From: Lophius americanus
Taxonomy: Eukaryota > Chordata > Actinopteri > Lophiiformes > Lophiidae
Reading direction: 5' to 3'
NCBI GenBank assembly: GCA_037951165.1
Contig: JBBDHG010000057.1
Coordinates: 9,884,001-9,948,000 of the forward strand
Length of the DNA: 64,000 bases
The notes below the pieces were generated by a model. The model saw only the letters and a program-made list of their open reading frames with translations. It did not search any database and was not told the DNA's origin. How positions within the stretch are numbered: the first letter of the stretch is position 1; every line of letters begins with the position of its first letter. The position numbers were made by a program, and so were the translations under genes. Positions 12,093-23,699 of this stretch are shown piece after piece.

Positions 12093-12359
12093 AATTCAAT
12101 TTTGCAAGTAATCCACGGGTCATGCGCAGTCCAATCCCTAGCATCCGTGGTGCATTGCAGCCCTACTTTCAACAAAATAAAAATGCATGTTTCATGTCTT
12201 AGAGTCCATATTCATACTATTCATACTAAGAGAAGGGAGAGCTATTTGATGGCCATGCATATCATTTCCTCTTCTTGAAAAAAAAATATCTACAAACTGC
12301 AGACAAGGCCTAAAATTGAATGCAAACATAAATCTTTCTCGAACTAAATGCCAAACCTC

Positions 12360-12960
12360 CATGTGACCGCGCTGGTAAATGAATGTTATTGGAGGTTATC
12401 GTCTGTCAAGTCACTGTCTGTAAGGAAGTACATGAAAAGTCATTGCAGGAAATAAGCAGTTTGCAGGGTGAGGTATGGGTAACAACCGTTTCCCCCTAAT
12501 TGAAACAGGCACAGCTGTGCATCTCCGGAGCGACCCCCCTGCTGTGTATGCAAATCTCCTTTTGCTTGGGATTGTTAACTGCTGCAGATAATCATTCCTC
12601 AGATGAGCCACTTTTAGTGCAGCTTGCACATTTGAATATAGTAATGAAGACACTTGAGGGGGCTTTAATAAGGTACATAATCGATAAGGTAATTTAAGAT
12701 ACTCAGCCGAGTTAATCTCCTGTTGCAAGTGTGACACAGGTAATGAGTCACTGCTGCTGTAAAGAAGTGTTTAGATGCATTTATCAAACATTGGAAATGG
12801 GAAGCAAATTAGCAGCCAGCTGTATCGCTTTCTGTTTTGCCTTGGAGCATAATTGCTGAGCACAGGACTGTAACTGGGGCAGCGTCTGCTTAAGTCACAA
12901 AATGGACGACGAGAGTTGTTGGAATAATGGAATGCACGATGTTAGAGAGTGATTACTTTT
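12360..12960. other. candidate conserved non-coding element
   Basis: This is repeat-free, compositionally balanced DNA with transcription-factor-like words: an octamer-like ATGCAAAT at about 12549, CTAATTG at about 12496, and several TAAT cores. Few stops occur on either strand, giving overlapping frames (12411-12737 minus and 12500-12697 plus) that do not look like protein. That is typical of vertebrate regulatory islands, but it is inference only. Confidence 0.25.
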
Positions 12961-13477
12961 TAAATGAATGGCTGTCTAGCAGGAGGATTTAAAAGAGTAA
13001 TGAAATATGCTGAATTGGGTTGAGAAAGTAATTATGAGGTGAAAGTTCTTTTAATTAAAGACATTTGGTGGTGCACTATAACACTTACAAAGTATTCTCT
13101 AGGTGGGAAGCAAAAGCCTGATTATAAAAGTCAGACTTTCCAACTAGTGCCACCCAGAGTGCAAAAAGGAACTGTGAAATTAGGTCCTCAACGTTCCAAA
13201 CAGCAACAAAACCTGGGATTCGAGCCAAATAAAATTCTATCCACTTACTAATAATGTGCACTTTAGCTGCAAAAACAGCTCTGAACCAGCAAGGCATGGA
13301 CTCGAAAAGAAAGCTGAACGCGTGCTGTGGCATCTCATACAAATATATTAGCTGCAGATCCTTTAAATCCTACAACGCCGGGCCTAAATTGATTGGACTG
13401 ATTGGATTGAGTTATGGAGAAATTCGGTGACTCAGTTAAAACTTAGTTGGAGATTGCTATCTTTGTCACATCACTCC

Positions 13478-14158
13478 AGGGCGATATTCCAGAATGAAGG
13501 ATTTAGTGGAGACAAGCGAAGATCTCAGTTCTCCAATCAGAGAGGCAAGTTAAACTGAGTCAGTTCCCATGGTAACTTAACCTGTGAAACTAACCTGCTC
13601 ACTGGAAGGTTTTCTGCCATCCCTGATTTCTTCCACACTCCTCCCCCTCCTGAGCCTGACACAGAGCATACAGAGATGACGTGTTTTCACTTAGTCATGT
13701 GATAGACCGCTGCTCTCACGGACGACTTTGAAACGCAGTTGATGTAGAGGAAGAGAGGAATTTCCAATTTGAAAAAGACTTTGCTGGATATGAGAGCGCT
13801 TCATGTAGTTGGAGATGTATGGGGTGGGGCAATGTTGTTCAGATAAGTGATGGAATGTGAAGAGAAAGGGTATGTTTCATATTCATCGGCGAATAAAAGC
13901 ACATCCAGTCACAAAGTCTTCTCCTCACAGTCTTCTCCTGTCATGTGACAAATGTTCAAAGGACATGTCTGACAGCTTTTCTTCAGGCTCAGAAGAAAGG
14001 CCTGAAGAAAGCTTCCCCCTTAGCAAACTCTAAGGGGGAAGAGTCTTGTATTGTAGTGGAAAACCTTCCAGAGAGCTAGACTGGTTTAGAGAATTAGTTA
14101 CCATGGTAACTGACTCAGAGTTTGCACTAAACCTGCTTTCTGGAATACCCAGGTATCA
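13478..14158. mobile_element. non-autonomous TIR element (MITE-like)
   Basis: The left end has 'tattccagaatgaaggattt' and 'agtcagttcccatggtaact'. The right end is its inverse: 'ccatggtaactgactcagag' and 'aaacctgctttctggaatac'. The imperfect terminal inverted repeats therefore run inward about 80-100 bp. The interior (about 0.5 kb) has no transposase frame but contains further hairpins at about 13976-14012 and 14012-14040. The 'tattccagaaagcaggttta' terminus is seen in widespread fish DNA transposons; the superfamily (possibly Harbinger) is uncertain. No convincing target duplication could be fixed by eye. Confidence 0.65.
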
Positions 14159-14439
14159 TTAGAAAGGTGTGTGATGTAATAGTTTGTGTGAGTATGTGTG
14201 TTTGGTAAAAAGGAGTAGCTCTGAATAAGGTACAAGTAATACAAAATACATTTACAACTCTTGTGTCATATTTCATACGAACATCGATGATAATGCAGGT
14301 AAGGTGTGGTTGTATTTCGAGCCAAATCCAACCTCACCTCCAAATATATTCAATTCTTGTCCCTTTAATCAAGATTAAATTGGTATATGGAGAATTTTAC
14401 TCCACAGATTAAATTGGTATAAGAAGATGGATTTAAAGA

Positions 14440-15015
14440 AATGTATCAAGTTTCCTGACAAAAGCCAAATAATTGCTGAAACTTGTCTTTCAGCTATGGT
14501 GGAACTAGTAAAAAGTCTAGAATGCATATATCTGTGTGACTGTCCACATACCTGCCATATAAATCATTTTTTACTTTTTTGATTCATATGTTACTCACTA
14601 GGAAGAGCATTTTAAGATAAACACTGCTTTTCAAACATAACTTTCCAACCTGTATAAATATAAAGAGTTTGGTCTAGACCTGCTCTTTCTAGAAAGCACC
14701 TTGAGACAACTGTTGTTGTGAATTGGCGCTATATAAATAAAGATTGATTGAACCTTTGTTTCTATTTAGCCCAAATTCAGTGTATAAAAATCGACTCTAG
14801 AAGATCTTGTTTAATCTAAACTGTAATAGTTCATATTTTACTAACTAGATGATCTTCTTAAAAAATAAACAGTTTTTCTAGCATAACTTCTCAACCTTTG
14901 GTCCAATTTAGTCCACATAAGGTGACTATGAATCAACTCAAGGAGATGTATCTTCTTCTAATAGTTCATATTTTATTAACGAGGGGTGTGACTTACATAG
15001 TGCTTTATTATTCTC
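14440..15015 (+). repeat. dispersed repeat family A, copy 2 (interrupted)
   Basis: It shares 'gttcatattttactaactag', 'taacttctcaacctttggtc' and 'gactatgaatcaactcaagg' with other copies. Two successive motif sets suggest internal duplication. It is split by a 99-bp insertion at 14652-14750. The typical 3' end phrase is missing. Confidence 0.6.
14652..14750 (+). mobile_element. LINE/SINE 3'-tail insertion with target-site duplication
   Basis: The segment has 'gaaagcaccttgagacaact' and 'ggcgctatataaataaagat' and ends in a GATTGATTG tail, the standard 3' end of a teleost retroelement family. It is flanked by AACCT on both sides (14647-14651 and 14751-14755), and removing it rejoins the family A sequence. 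It is therefore a 5'-truncated insertion into an older repeat. Confidence 0.65.
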
Positions 15016-15124
15016 CGTCATAACTGTCGCCTCCTCGTTTTCCATTGTCAAAACATCAAGGATTCTCAAAAGTCCCTTTTCTTCCAGTACGTCAACAAGA
15101 AGGCAACAAACACTACCTCCTGGT

Positions 15125-15412
15125 GGCTTTAGCTCAGGAGGTTCACTTATCAGGAAGTCATCGGTTTGATCCCCAACCCCCGGTGGTCTACATGTTGATG
15201 TGTCCTAGAGCTGGATACTCTAACCCAAGTTGCACCAGATAGCTGTTCCATTGGTGTATGAATGATGTAGTGAATGGTTATTACTCCTGATGGGCAGTTT
15301 GTGGCCCCTGTCAAAACCAATGTATGAACGTTTGGTTCGGTTGCAAAGCGCCAAGAGTGGTCCAGGAGACTATAGAGGCCCTCTGTAAATACAGTGTGAG
15401 TGCACTTATACA
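15125..15412 (+). mobile_element. tRNA-derived SINE (family D)
   Basis: A tRNA-like head has an A-box-like 'tttagctcaggaggttcac' (about 15130) and a B-box-like 'atcggtttgatccccaac' (about 15159). The body 'ttgcaccagatagctgttcc' and 'ggttattactcctgatgggc', and the end 'gcaaagcgccaagagtggtc', match a common percomorph SINE. It is diverged and has no coding role; the open frames across it are accidental. Confidence 0.75.
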
Positions 15413-16319
15413 TTCAAATTGACCCAATCAAGTGTTGAAGTGTGGGACACAGCCCTTGTATGTGCACTAATTTTTTTCAAAAATTTAAAAAAGTCTGTGA
15501 AACAAATTCTGCACCCATTCATCCACCAGATGCTGTTATTCGCTGAGGACATGAATACTGTAACCTATTACTACTCTTTTCTAAAGTATCACCTTATGGG
15601 CACTGTGAATATATCAACTATAAATTTATGACAGTCCATCCAACAGTTTCAGTCAAAAAGACCAATTGATCAACGTCACCTCAAGTATTGTGTAAAAACA
15701 AACTGGTTTTCTGCAGCCCAAAATCCAACTAGATAAACTAAAACATGTTTGAAAATCTAGGTCTAAAAACCAAAGTGGATGACAGTTTGCTTATTCAGTA
15801 TGCAGGGCAAGAACTCTGTTGGCTGATTAAAAGGGTGAATTTACATAAACATACTTTGTGTCTCTTGAATTTCCATAGAAAGAAAAGAAAGTGCAAAGGG
15901 TTGGTTCTCCAATTTTGATCTGTCACATTTGCATTGTTCATCCGTCTCTCTTCTTAGCTTGCACACTCAGTGCTGCTCCAGACGTTCAGCTGCGCTGCTG
16001 TCTTGCTCCTGATTGTGTCCATCCAAGCTTGATGTAACAACAAATCATGTCCTCGGGGGCAAGCTCCCTCTTTCTGTATGCCGCACTAAATTAATATACA
16101 AGAAGTGGATTTGAAAAAATTACTTGAGTTTTATCTCTGATGTACATTAGGAAGCAGACATAGTTTGAACTCCGTTTTAAACAAAGTTAACATTCCCAGC
16201 AGAATGCCCTGCAGAAGGGAATTTCAACTGACATCATGTCAAAGGCAAATGCAAAATTGCAAATGCATGTCACAAAAGTTCGATACGGTGCTTTCGGGAA
16301 GATTTTTTTGATCCATTTT
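15413..16319. other. no gene recognised
   Basis: I see no supported feature. A 70-codon frame at 15419-15631 has no domain. Confidence 0.45.
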
Positions 16320-16870
16320 CTTCCTTAAGTGCATATGAATGCATGCTTGTGTGCAGTGGTATGAGGGTGTTTTTGCAGATTGGTGGATGTTGCCAGGATT
16401 CAGCTGTGTGTGGGTTGACAGAGGCTAAGGGGCCCATTGTGGCACGCTAAAAGCCAGGTTAATGCTTTCCATGCATAATCTGGAAGCCGGGGCAGCATTG
16501 GTACATCTACTCTCATTTAAATCCTACTGACTTGTATAACATCCTTTATTCTCTGAGAGGGAACTCTCCCAGCAGCTGCTTTCCAGCTCAGCTGCAATGC
16601 CAAGCATGCTCTAAATGCTGCATCATGAAGTACTCCATTTTTGAATGTGCTCTCAGAGGTATTGCCTTTGCAGGAGTTTACGGTCATTTATTGCTGGATT
16701 GACTTTGAATCAGCATCACTCCGCATGCCCCCTGCATGGACATTTATTCAGATTGATGCTTCTTGTAAGCACCATCAATCCATGTATTCCTTTTAAAAAA
16801 GGTGAACTTAATAGTCCTTGTATGAAACTGTATTTCCTTTTACAATGTGAAAATCAGCTTTAGCTGCTAA
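16320..16870. other. candidate conserved non-coding element
   Basis: This repeat-free stretch has balanced composition and words such as CATGCATAAT, CATTTAAATC and CAGCTGC. It differs from the AT-rich flanks. It could be a regulatory island; no coding signature is visible in the 72-codon frame at 16645-16863. Confidence 0.22.
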
Positions 16871-17257
16871 GTGATTCATCACAAAGGGTGATATTATGTT
16901 CTCTCATGAGAATGGGTTTTTTTAACTTAATTTCAAAAATGAATTTCAATGTGTTTAGTTGCTTGTGTGTATCATTTGTTTTCTGTTATGTTTTCTATTG
17001 ACTCATCTCATTAAAATCCAATGTGCAGAAAGGTATTGAAATAGAATAATTTCCTTTGGCCAGGGGGCTTGAGGATGTTCCTTACCATGAAGCAACCGTA
17101 CAACACAAAAATAGAAATGACACATTTACATTGATAAATTATATCACACACACCCATACACAAACACTTATATAAATATATATATATTATGAATCATTTA
17201 ATTTCCATTGTTGCATTTTTTATGTTGTCTCTTGTTTTCTTGTCTTGTATCAACTGG

Positions 17258-17301
17258 CATATGTATCTTAACCATGGATTCCTTTGGTTAAGATACATAT
17301 G
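17258..17301. repeat. perfect inverted repeat, 17-bp arms
   Basis: The arms 17258-17274 ('catatgtatcttaacca') and 17285-17301 are exact reverse complements with a 10-bp loop. No transposon termini accompany it. Confidence 0.9.
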
Positions 17302-17561
17302 TATCTGATTAACCCTAAAATATTTCAATACCTGCTGTACAAGAGCAAAGTCCTTAAGAGTATGTAAACACAAAAGCAGGATAATGTTTTGTTACTTATT
17401 ACAATGTGTGCTGCTTTAATGTTTTTCTGTACATGGGTGTTTTTCTCTCACTCATATGTTGAAGGAAAGGCATAACATTGGTTGAACAATTCATTACGTA
17501 CGTTTACTTTGCTTGGGATGATTGAGTTTACTTCATCTGAGAAAGAAGAAAACGATTAAGG

Positions 17562-17600
17562 TAATCAACGGTAATCGTTAAAAACGATTACCGTTGATTA
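17562..17600. repeat. perfect inverted repeat, 18-bp arms, 3-bp loop
   Basis: The arms 17562-17579 ('taatcaacggtaatcgtt') and 17583-17600 are exact reverse complements around AAA. A partial extra copy of 'aacgattaaggtaat' lies just upstream (17551-17565). Confidence 0.92.
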
Positions 17601-19052
17601 AGTAGCCTACAAATTTTGCCAACAAAGAAAGTGGAACTCATGGTGAGAATAAAACAATATGGTTACTGTAAATATATAAAGCTTTTATGATGAACTGATG
17701 CAGTTAGATTATAAAGCAATATCAGGTTGCATTATAATGTTTGTGTCTGAGATGAATGATGTCACATTTGACAAACATATAACAAGTCATTCTTCTTGTT
17801 GACCAATTCCACAGATTGGACACTGAACAAAGTGAAGTAACCTCTAAACTGTTTGTTCAATTACATTTCATTGATTAAAAACTTGCACAAACAGTGCGTG
17901 TGTTCTGCATAATTTTTTCCTTCATGATATTAACTGTTATTAAGATTAATTATACCCTAGAGAGATCAAACTTAATTTTATATTCTAATAAACAAACTGC
18001 TCACAATTAAATAGATTTATTAACGATGTGGTAACAGCACTGTCAACGAAGAAAAAAAGCATAAAAATATTGTATAAACAACGTTTTGCAGATTCTGTAT
18101 TGGAATGCAAAATGGAAATTATTTTACATTTTTGGAGCTCAAGTCCCTTTTGACAAAAAAAAGTATTCCATGCGCACAACATAAATTCAGCATTGCAAAA
18201 GTAGGACTGATCTTTCAAAATCACCATTGTAAGCTGGTGTCAGAGACAACGGGCATGCAGTGAGCTGAGTGAGCTCTGTCCATGACTCCTGCTGATAACG
18301 ATCCCAAATCTCCAAAAAAAGATGTTACAATATGATTTTGTTAGCCAATTCCTGTTTATGACATAAGCACCTTTTCATGTTTCCTGTTGCTGCATAGTTG
18401 ACGACTAAATGCTCTTATTTTAGGGATCACAGTGATAGGAAGGTTAACTGGCATTGTATATGTGTTCTGACTTGATTAAATCGTACGATAAGTCCTCCTC
18501 ACGCTGGGTTTCTTAAGCCAATGGAATGACATTTGAAAGTGAAAATAAAACTTTGTAAGCCATGTTCAGTCCTTATTTGTTCTATGGAGGTTAGTCACCT
18601 ATCGATTGTCAGTAAATTATAATCATAATGAGATAATAAGTTGTGTGCAAAATATATTTTTTTTTTCTCAAGGGATTTCAAAGGCTCCATAGGTTCTTGA
18701 TGAGATTGATAGAGAGAGGTAGGGGAATTTCAATCTTCTTTTTCATAAAATGTTTCTCTTCTCCACTATAGCGTTCACTACAGTGGATCATCTCGTTCCA
18801 CATATTGATTTGACATAGGTTTTACGTCGGATGCATTAATTGACACAACCCTCACCTTTGAGCCAGTCTTATGAACAGCCCAGAAGTACTCTGGCTTATT
18901 ATACTTTTCTGGCCGGGATAGATAAATGACAGGCATTTGTAGTGGACGATAAATGGGGAACAACATAGACCGCCAAACCGTTCATGCAGAATGATATTGC
19001 AGACAGAATCAAATTTGTGATTGAATCTCATCTCATTTTCACATCTTTCACA
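17601..19052. other. no gene recognised
   Basis: No coding, RNA or transposon feature is supported. Frames at 17985-18227 and 18778-19094 have no motif. Confidence 0.45.
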
Positions 19053-19302
19053 TGGGGCAGCTGTAGCTCTGTGGGTAGAGTGGCTTACTCCCAATTGGAA
19101 GATCGGAAGGTAGCTTGTTCAAGTCTGAGCAGGGTCTACTTTTTATATGGTCCTTGAGCAAGACCCAGAAACCCTAGCTCCCCGGGCACTTCAAAGGGGC
19201 TGTCCACTGCTCCCTCAGGGATGCGTGAAATGTAGAGAAATAATTTTACTATGTTGTATTATGTATGGCTGTGTGTGGTCAATAAAGGATGCATTATTAT
19301 TA
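19053..19302 (+). mobile_element. tRNA-derived SINE (family C), near full-length
   Basis: The head 'gctgtagctctgtgggtaga' is A-box-like, and 'ttgttcaagtctgagcag' gives a degenerate B box 50-60 bp on. The body has 'cttgagcaagacccagaaac' and 'ctccccgggcacttcaaagg'. The tail is 'ggtcaataaaggatgcatta' with ATT repeats. Relatives are at 30545-30705, 60293-60365 and 60575-60822, with the same order of landmarks. Confidence 0.8.
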
Positions 19303-20229
19303 TGAGCTCAGTGTGAACCTTTTCTCATCTCTAAAAAGAAAAAGGAACCCATGGTTAAAATGCCAGTCAGGGTGATTTCGAGTGAAGGCCAATCGAGCTG
19401 CCAATACTGAGTTTCGGTGTTAACACGATGTTGCCTCTTGTATCCACCTGGTGGTGCCTTAATTTGCATCAAAGCAGTTGATTCACAATCACTTGCACTT
19501 CATTACTGGTCATATCCAGATTGGAGATATTTAACAGAATTGGTGTTAGACTAGGATGATTAAGCATTCTCTTAACATTTTTGTTGAGTTGAATGTGCAT
19601 TTTCAGCAAGAAATTTAAATGTTATTTTTAGAAAAAGTAGTAATGTTAAGTGGCAGAAAGCATGTAAAATATTAACATTTGCACCACACCCCCTTGCATC
19701 AAATGAAGAGCACTGAGATAATGTGGACTGCAAGCATTACAGAATTGCACAATCCATTAGATTGTCTCACTGCTCTAGAGGTCAAATAAATAATTACTCC
19801 ATAGGTTATTGACATTTTTAAGACCTTCATATAATGAATTTAATGTGATTAATTGTGATTAATTGTAGTTTTGAAAGTCATTAACGCTGATATGACATCA
19901 TCACTTTACAATGACCTCGGTCAACAACAAGAAAACACATGCAGACTCTAAAATGAAAAGAGTGTTGATATTATTATCCAGTGGTGCCTGGCGACCACTC
20001 AGGTATTTCTGTCTGCAGTTAATCGTTTGTCAGTACAACAGTAATAATGCACTTGGTCGTCCTCCACACATTAGGATGATGCCGACGTCCTTCATTCAGG
20101 AATGTAGTTGATGTGCTTTAAAAAGAGACCTTTGGTATCCTTTTTGACCCCTCAAAAAGTAATAGATAAAGTAAGTAAGAGAAAGTATGGAGTATTAGCT
20201 ATAACAACCTGTAAAATAATAGTAAAATA
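19303..20229. other. no gene recognised
   Basis: AT-rich DNA without a supported feature. A 66-codon frame at 19911-20111 is unremarkable. Confidence 0.45.
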
Positions 20230-21340
20230 AATAATTGATAGTTATCGTCATTTATAGAACACTTCTCGAAACCTTGTTAAAACGTGCTTCAACAGGGCAG
20301 CAGACAAACACAATTTAAGTACAAATAGAGTTCAAATAAATTCGGGAAAAGCATTCTGGTAAAATTATGAAGTCATTTGAAAGAAATCAATGATGATCTC
20401 CTCTCATTCCGGTGCTTTGGGGTCCTGGATGAAAACTGTGTCTTATTATTAACTTTGGCCCCTAGAACAGTAAAAAAAACATCTGCCCGAGAACCTCAAT
20501 TTTTATTCTGGTGTGTCCGGTACTTAATTTTCAGAGATGCCCGGCATGGCCTTAAAAGATATCAGTAGAATCGGAAAAACTATCCACAAAGCTGCTCGGA
20601 GCAGAGAGGCTTAAACAGGAGTGATCTGGTCATATGTCTTGATTCTGGTTAAACTTCTGATATTCAAGTACTGGATGTTGAGGAGCTGATGGATGGATAT
20701 TTTTTTCATTCAGAAATGTAAAAAGGCTTTGCAGTAATGTAACCATAAAGATATAAAAGCATTACAAATCATGTCTGATTTTAAGGAGATAATGTTTTTT
20801 TTTGTATTTTAAAATGACTAAAAAAAAATTGTGCTATCTTACTGGTGTGCTACTCAAAGTTACCGTCAAACCAAATACCAATATTCTTTACACCAGGCTA
20901 AATAATGTTCAACAGCGATCCAAATACAGTAATGACAGAATCTGTTTGGTCCTGTTGAGGTTCAACTACAAGTATTCCAGAATTGTCAGATCAATTGAGG
21001 AACGGATATGTCACTAAGGCCGTCATTAAATCAACATACCGTACTATAGATCTTACAGGAACGTACATCTGTGGATCATCAGTGTAAATCAGCATCAGCA
21101 TTTTTCTGTTGTTTCCGAGGGGGAAGCATGTATGAAGAGCATAAAATTGGTCCCAAAATTGGTTGTTGAGGCACACCAAACAAAACAAATGAAAATGCCA
21201 GTACTCAACTTTTCTCACCCAGTGCCTCAGTTTATCTTACAGGATGGTGTGATCGCTTGTATTGAAGGCTGCATTAAGTTTTTTTGTCAGATTTTACGAC
21301 ATTAACTACAGTTGACTGTCATCGCCATCTATTTTTGTTT
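20230..21340 (-). pseudogene. decayed LINE with reverse-transcriptase motifs A and C
   Basis: Read on the minus strand, about 21250-21290 gives a motif-A-like 'AAFNTSDHTIL'. The frame 21218-20991 continues with a 'W-D-Q-F-Y-A-L-H-T-C-F-P-L-G-N' segment (the usual 'ILGPILF-YMLPLG' region read with drift) and the catalytic box Ile-Tyr-Thr-Asp-Asp at 21075-21089. The remainder toward 20230 resembles the C-terminal region and 3' UTR of an L2/CR1-group element, heavily decayed. Multiple stops and frame changes exclude activity. Clade assignment is tentative; RT identity is supported by motif spacing. Confidence 0.6.
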
Positions 21341-21835
21341 TTTTCATATTTGAGGGACTATGTGCACAAATATTAGAACGTTATTCAGATTACATGAACA
21401 AAGTGGAAGAACAGTAAATAATACATTGTCCTACATGTAATGCATATCCATCATATCAGTGCCTTAACGTAAGCCACTTAAAAAAAACATTATTGAGTTT
21501 TGAGTAAAAGAATAGTTGGACGGAGGGATAAAGTTAGTGTTAGGAAAAAGAAAAAATATTTTAGAAGATTTTTCAGAATTATGAATATAATCTACAGCGC
21601 TATTACAGCAAATTTATAGCCTGAAAATTTCTTTTTACACTTAACCTTTTCCTTTCCAACCCTTTGGATTTTGAGGCCATCTTTGCATCAACCCACTTCC
21701 TTTGGTGTGGGTTGTCCCATCAATGATGAGATTAAATTTCACCCAAACCATTTTGCATCTTAATCTCAGTTTTATGCTATGATGGTTTAACAAGTCTGAC
21801 CACTTCTTCTTCTTTCGGCTGTTGCCTTTAGGAGT

Positions 21836-22062
21836 CACAATAGCGGATCATTGGTTTTCATCTTGTCCTGTCCTCTGCATCTAACTCTACCACATCGACC
21901 AACTGCGTGTCCTCTCTCACCACATCCGGAAACCTTTCCTGCCTACTTTCTTCATCTCTCTTGCTATCCCACTTCATCTTTGCTAAGCTTTTCCTGCTTA
22001 TACTGTCTTGAATCTCCTCATTCCACCACCGAGTCTGCTTGGTGGTTAGGGTTAGGGTCCGA
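21836..22062 (-). mobile_element. RTE-type LINE 3' coding fragment (family F), copy 1
   Basis: Read on the minus strand it resembles the region before a LINE's C-terminus. Its plus-strand landmarks 'tcctctgcatctaactctac' and 'ccaactgcgtgtcctctctc' match the copies at 23700 and 50700 ('ccaactgcatatcctccagc', 'ccaactgcatgcatgtcctc'). It is decayed. The plus-strand 75-codon frame here is antisense shadow. Confidence 0.5.
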
Positions 22063-22284
22063 CCAACAATGGTGTTAAAATATGCTAAACCTTTTTCCTG
22101 CTTTGCATCAGGATGTCAAACAAACCAACTTGGTTTTTCTTTCTTTCACTGTGATGATAACCCTGACCTCTGTAAATGGACGTTAAAAACCTTGTCTGCT
22201 TGCATCTTCAGCGATGTTGCTATAAAACAGAGTAAGGTGCAATTTCCTGCCGCCAGTGTCCCCTATCTGCCCCCTTTTCTGTGT

Positions 22285-22982
22285 AATAATAATAATAATA
22301 ATAATAATACATTTAATTTATAATGCACTTTACATTTGGATCAAATCTCAAAGTGCTACAAGGCAAAAGCAGATAAAAGCATCAATAAAAAATAAATAAA
22401 TAAATAATAATAATAACTATACAAAAACGTGACCAAAAGCATTAATGTTAATTACAGTTATAGGTTCTGCTAAAAAGGAAAGTTTTAAGTCCTTTTTTAA
22501 ATGTGTCAGTCGTCTGTGGAGCCCTCAGATGGTCAGGGAGGGCATTCCACAGACGAGGGGCAGCAGAACAGAAGGCCCGATCTCCCATTGTGCTGAGCTT
22601 AGTCCGGGGAAGGAGGAGGCGGTATGACTGGGTAGAACGGAGGGATCGTGTCGAGGTCAGTGGGGTGAGTAGTTCTTTCAGGTAGAGGGGTGCGTTACCA
22701 TGGATGCACTGGTGAGTGAGGAGAGAGATCTTATAATCAATCCTGGTGGAGATGGGAAGCCAATGAAGGGAATGAAGAACAGGGGTGATGTTTTCGTGTT
22801 TACGAACTCTCATCAGGATCCTTGCAGCACTGTTATGAACATACTGCAGTCTTTGAAGACTTTTATCAGGGATCCCGATTAGAAGTGAGTTACAGTAATC
22901 CAGTCGGGAGGAAACGAATGCGTGAACCAGCTTTTCAGCATCACTCAAGGTTAGCGACGAACGGAGTTTGGAAATATTAATA
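22285..22982 (-). mobile_element. L2 LINE, 5'-truncated copy
   Basis: On the minus strand this is the last 0.7 kb of the element seen at 5600-8690: the C-terminal ORF2, 3' UTR, hairpin (22327-22354) and AAT tail (22285-22310). Homology stops abruptly at about 22980, typical of 5' truncation during target-primed reverse transcription. The coding part is unbroken, so this copy looks younger than the long one. Confidence 0.85.
22448..22982 (-). pseudogene. L2 LINE ORF2 C-terminal fragment (open frame)
   Basis: The minus-strand frame runs from 23035 to 22448. The first 19 or so codons are flanking DNA, and L2 homology starts at about residue 20 ('NISKLRSSLTLSDAEKLVH'). It includes 'SRLDYCNSLLIGIPD', 'PVLHSLHWLPI', and the terminal 'FCSAAPRLWNALPDHL' with the 'TFLFSR' end. 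It lacks the endonuclease and the RT catalytic core, so it cannot act alone. The plus-strand frames of about 60 codons over it are shadows. Confidence 0.8.
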
Positions 22983-23699
22983 ATCACTAGGCAGCGTTCT
23001 GAGATCAGAAACATTGTCCGGATGACCACCCTCACAGGAATGCAAGCGCTCAGAACACTCAGATGAGTATGTGAAAGGACAAGAAGGTGTTTTTGTGTGT
23101 ACTCATCTTTCTTTGGTGGGACTGTATGTGTTTGTCTAGGTACGAGTGTGACCTGCTACTTTCTAGAGCACCCACTGCTGACAGCTTTCCATGCTAATCA
23201 AATGTTACCAAGCCCAGTGTGTTTCCACTCTGAAGTTCAGTTCAGTTGAAAGTCAATTGGCTTTATGTTTATATTTGTGTGACTGCACTACAGCCGCACT
23301 CAGGTCACCACAAGGCCATTCATAGTCAGAGTTTGTGACAAGCGCCGCAGGAAAACAGCTTGATGTGCTGATAAAGACAGGAATGTTTTCTTAAAAGTCC
23401 TTTGTAGAGAGATAGCATGGCTTAAAAATTGAGGATTAAGAAATACACACTGATAAAGCGGTGCTAAATCAGTTAATCCCTTGTCCTGCGTGCGAAAAAA
23501 CAAGAAACTCTAGATAAAAAGGAAGCAAACGACTGATAAATCACTACAAATAAAAAGAGAATAAAAACAGCAAAATGATTATAAAAGGGGGAAATCACTT
23601 AAACAGATTACTTCATAGAGAAACATTCTCAAATTTTATATAGTTTGTTCGGATGTATTCTGACTCATTTGTCAATCTTTGTAGTCTCTGTGATTCACC
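22983..23699. other. no gene recognised
   Basis: I see no supported feature; the minus-strand frame 23300-23503 has no motif. Confidence 0.4.

Noticed and set aside
22040..22060. Telomere-like GGTTAGGGTTAGGG
   Set aside because: Only two and a half units inside a decayed LINE fragment; too short to be an interstitial telomere.
22448..22882. Plus-strand frames of about 60 codons
   Set aside because: Antisense shadows of the L2 C-terminal coding region; the same shadows appear over 8071-8526.
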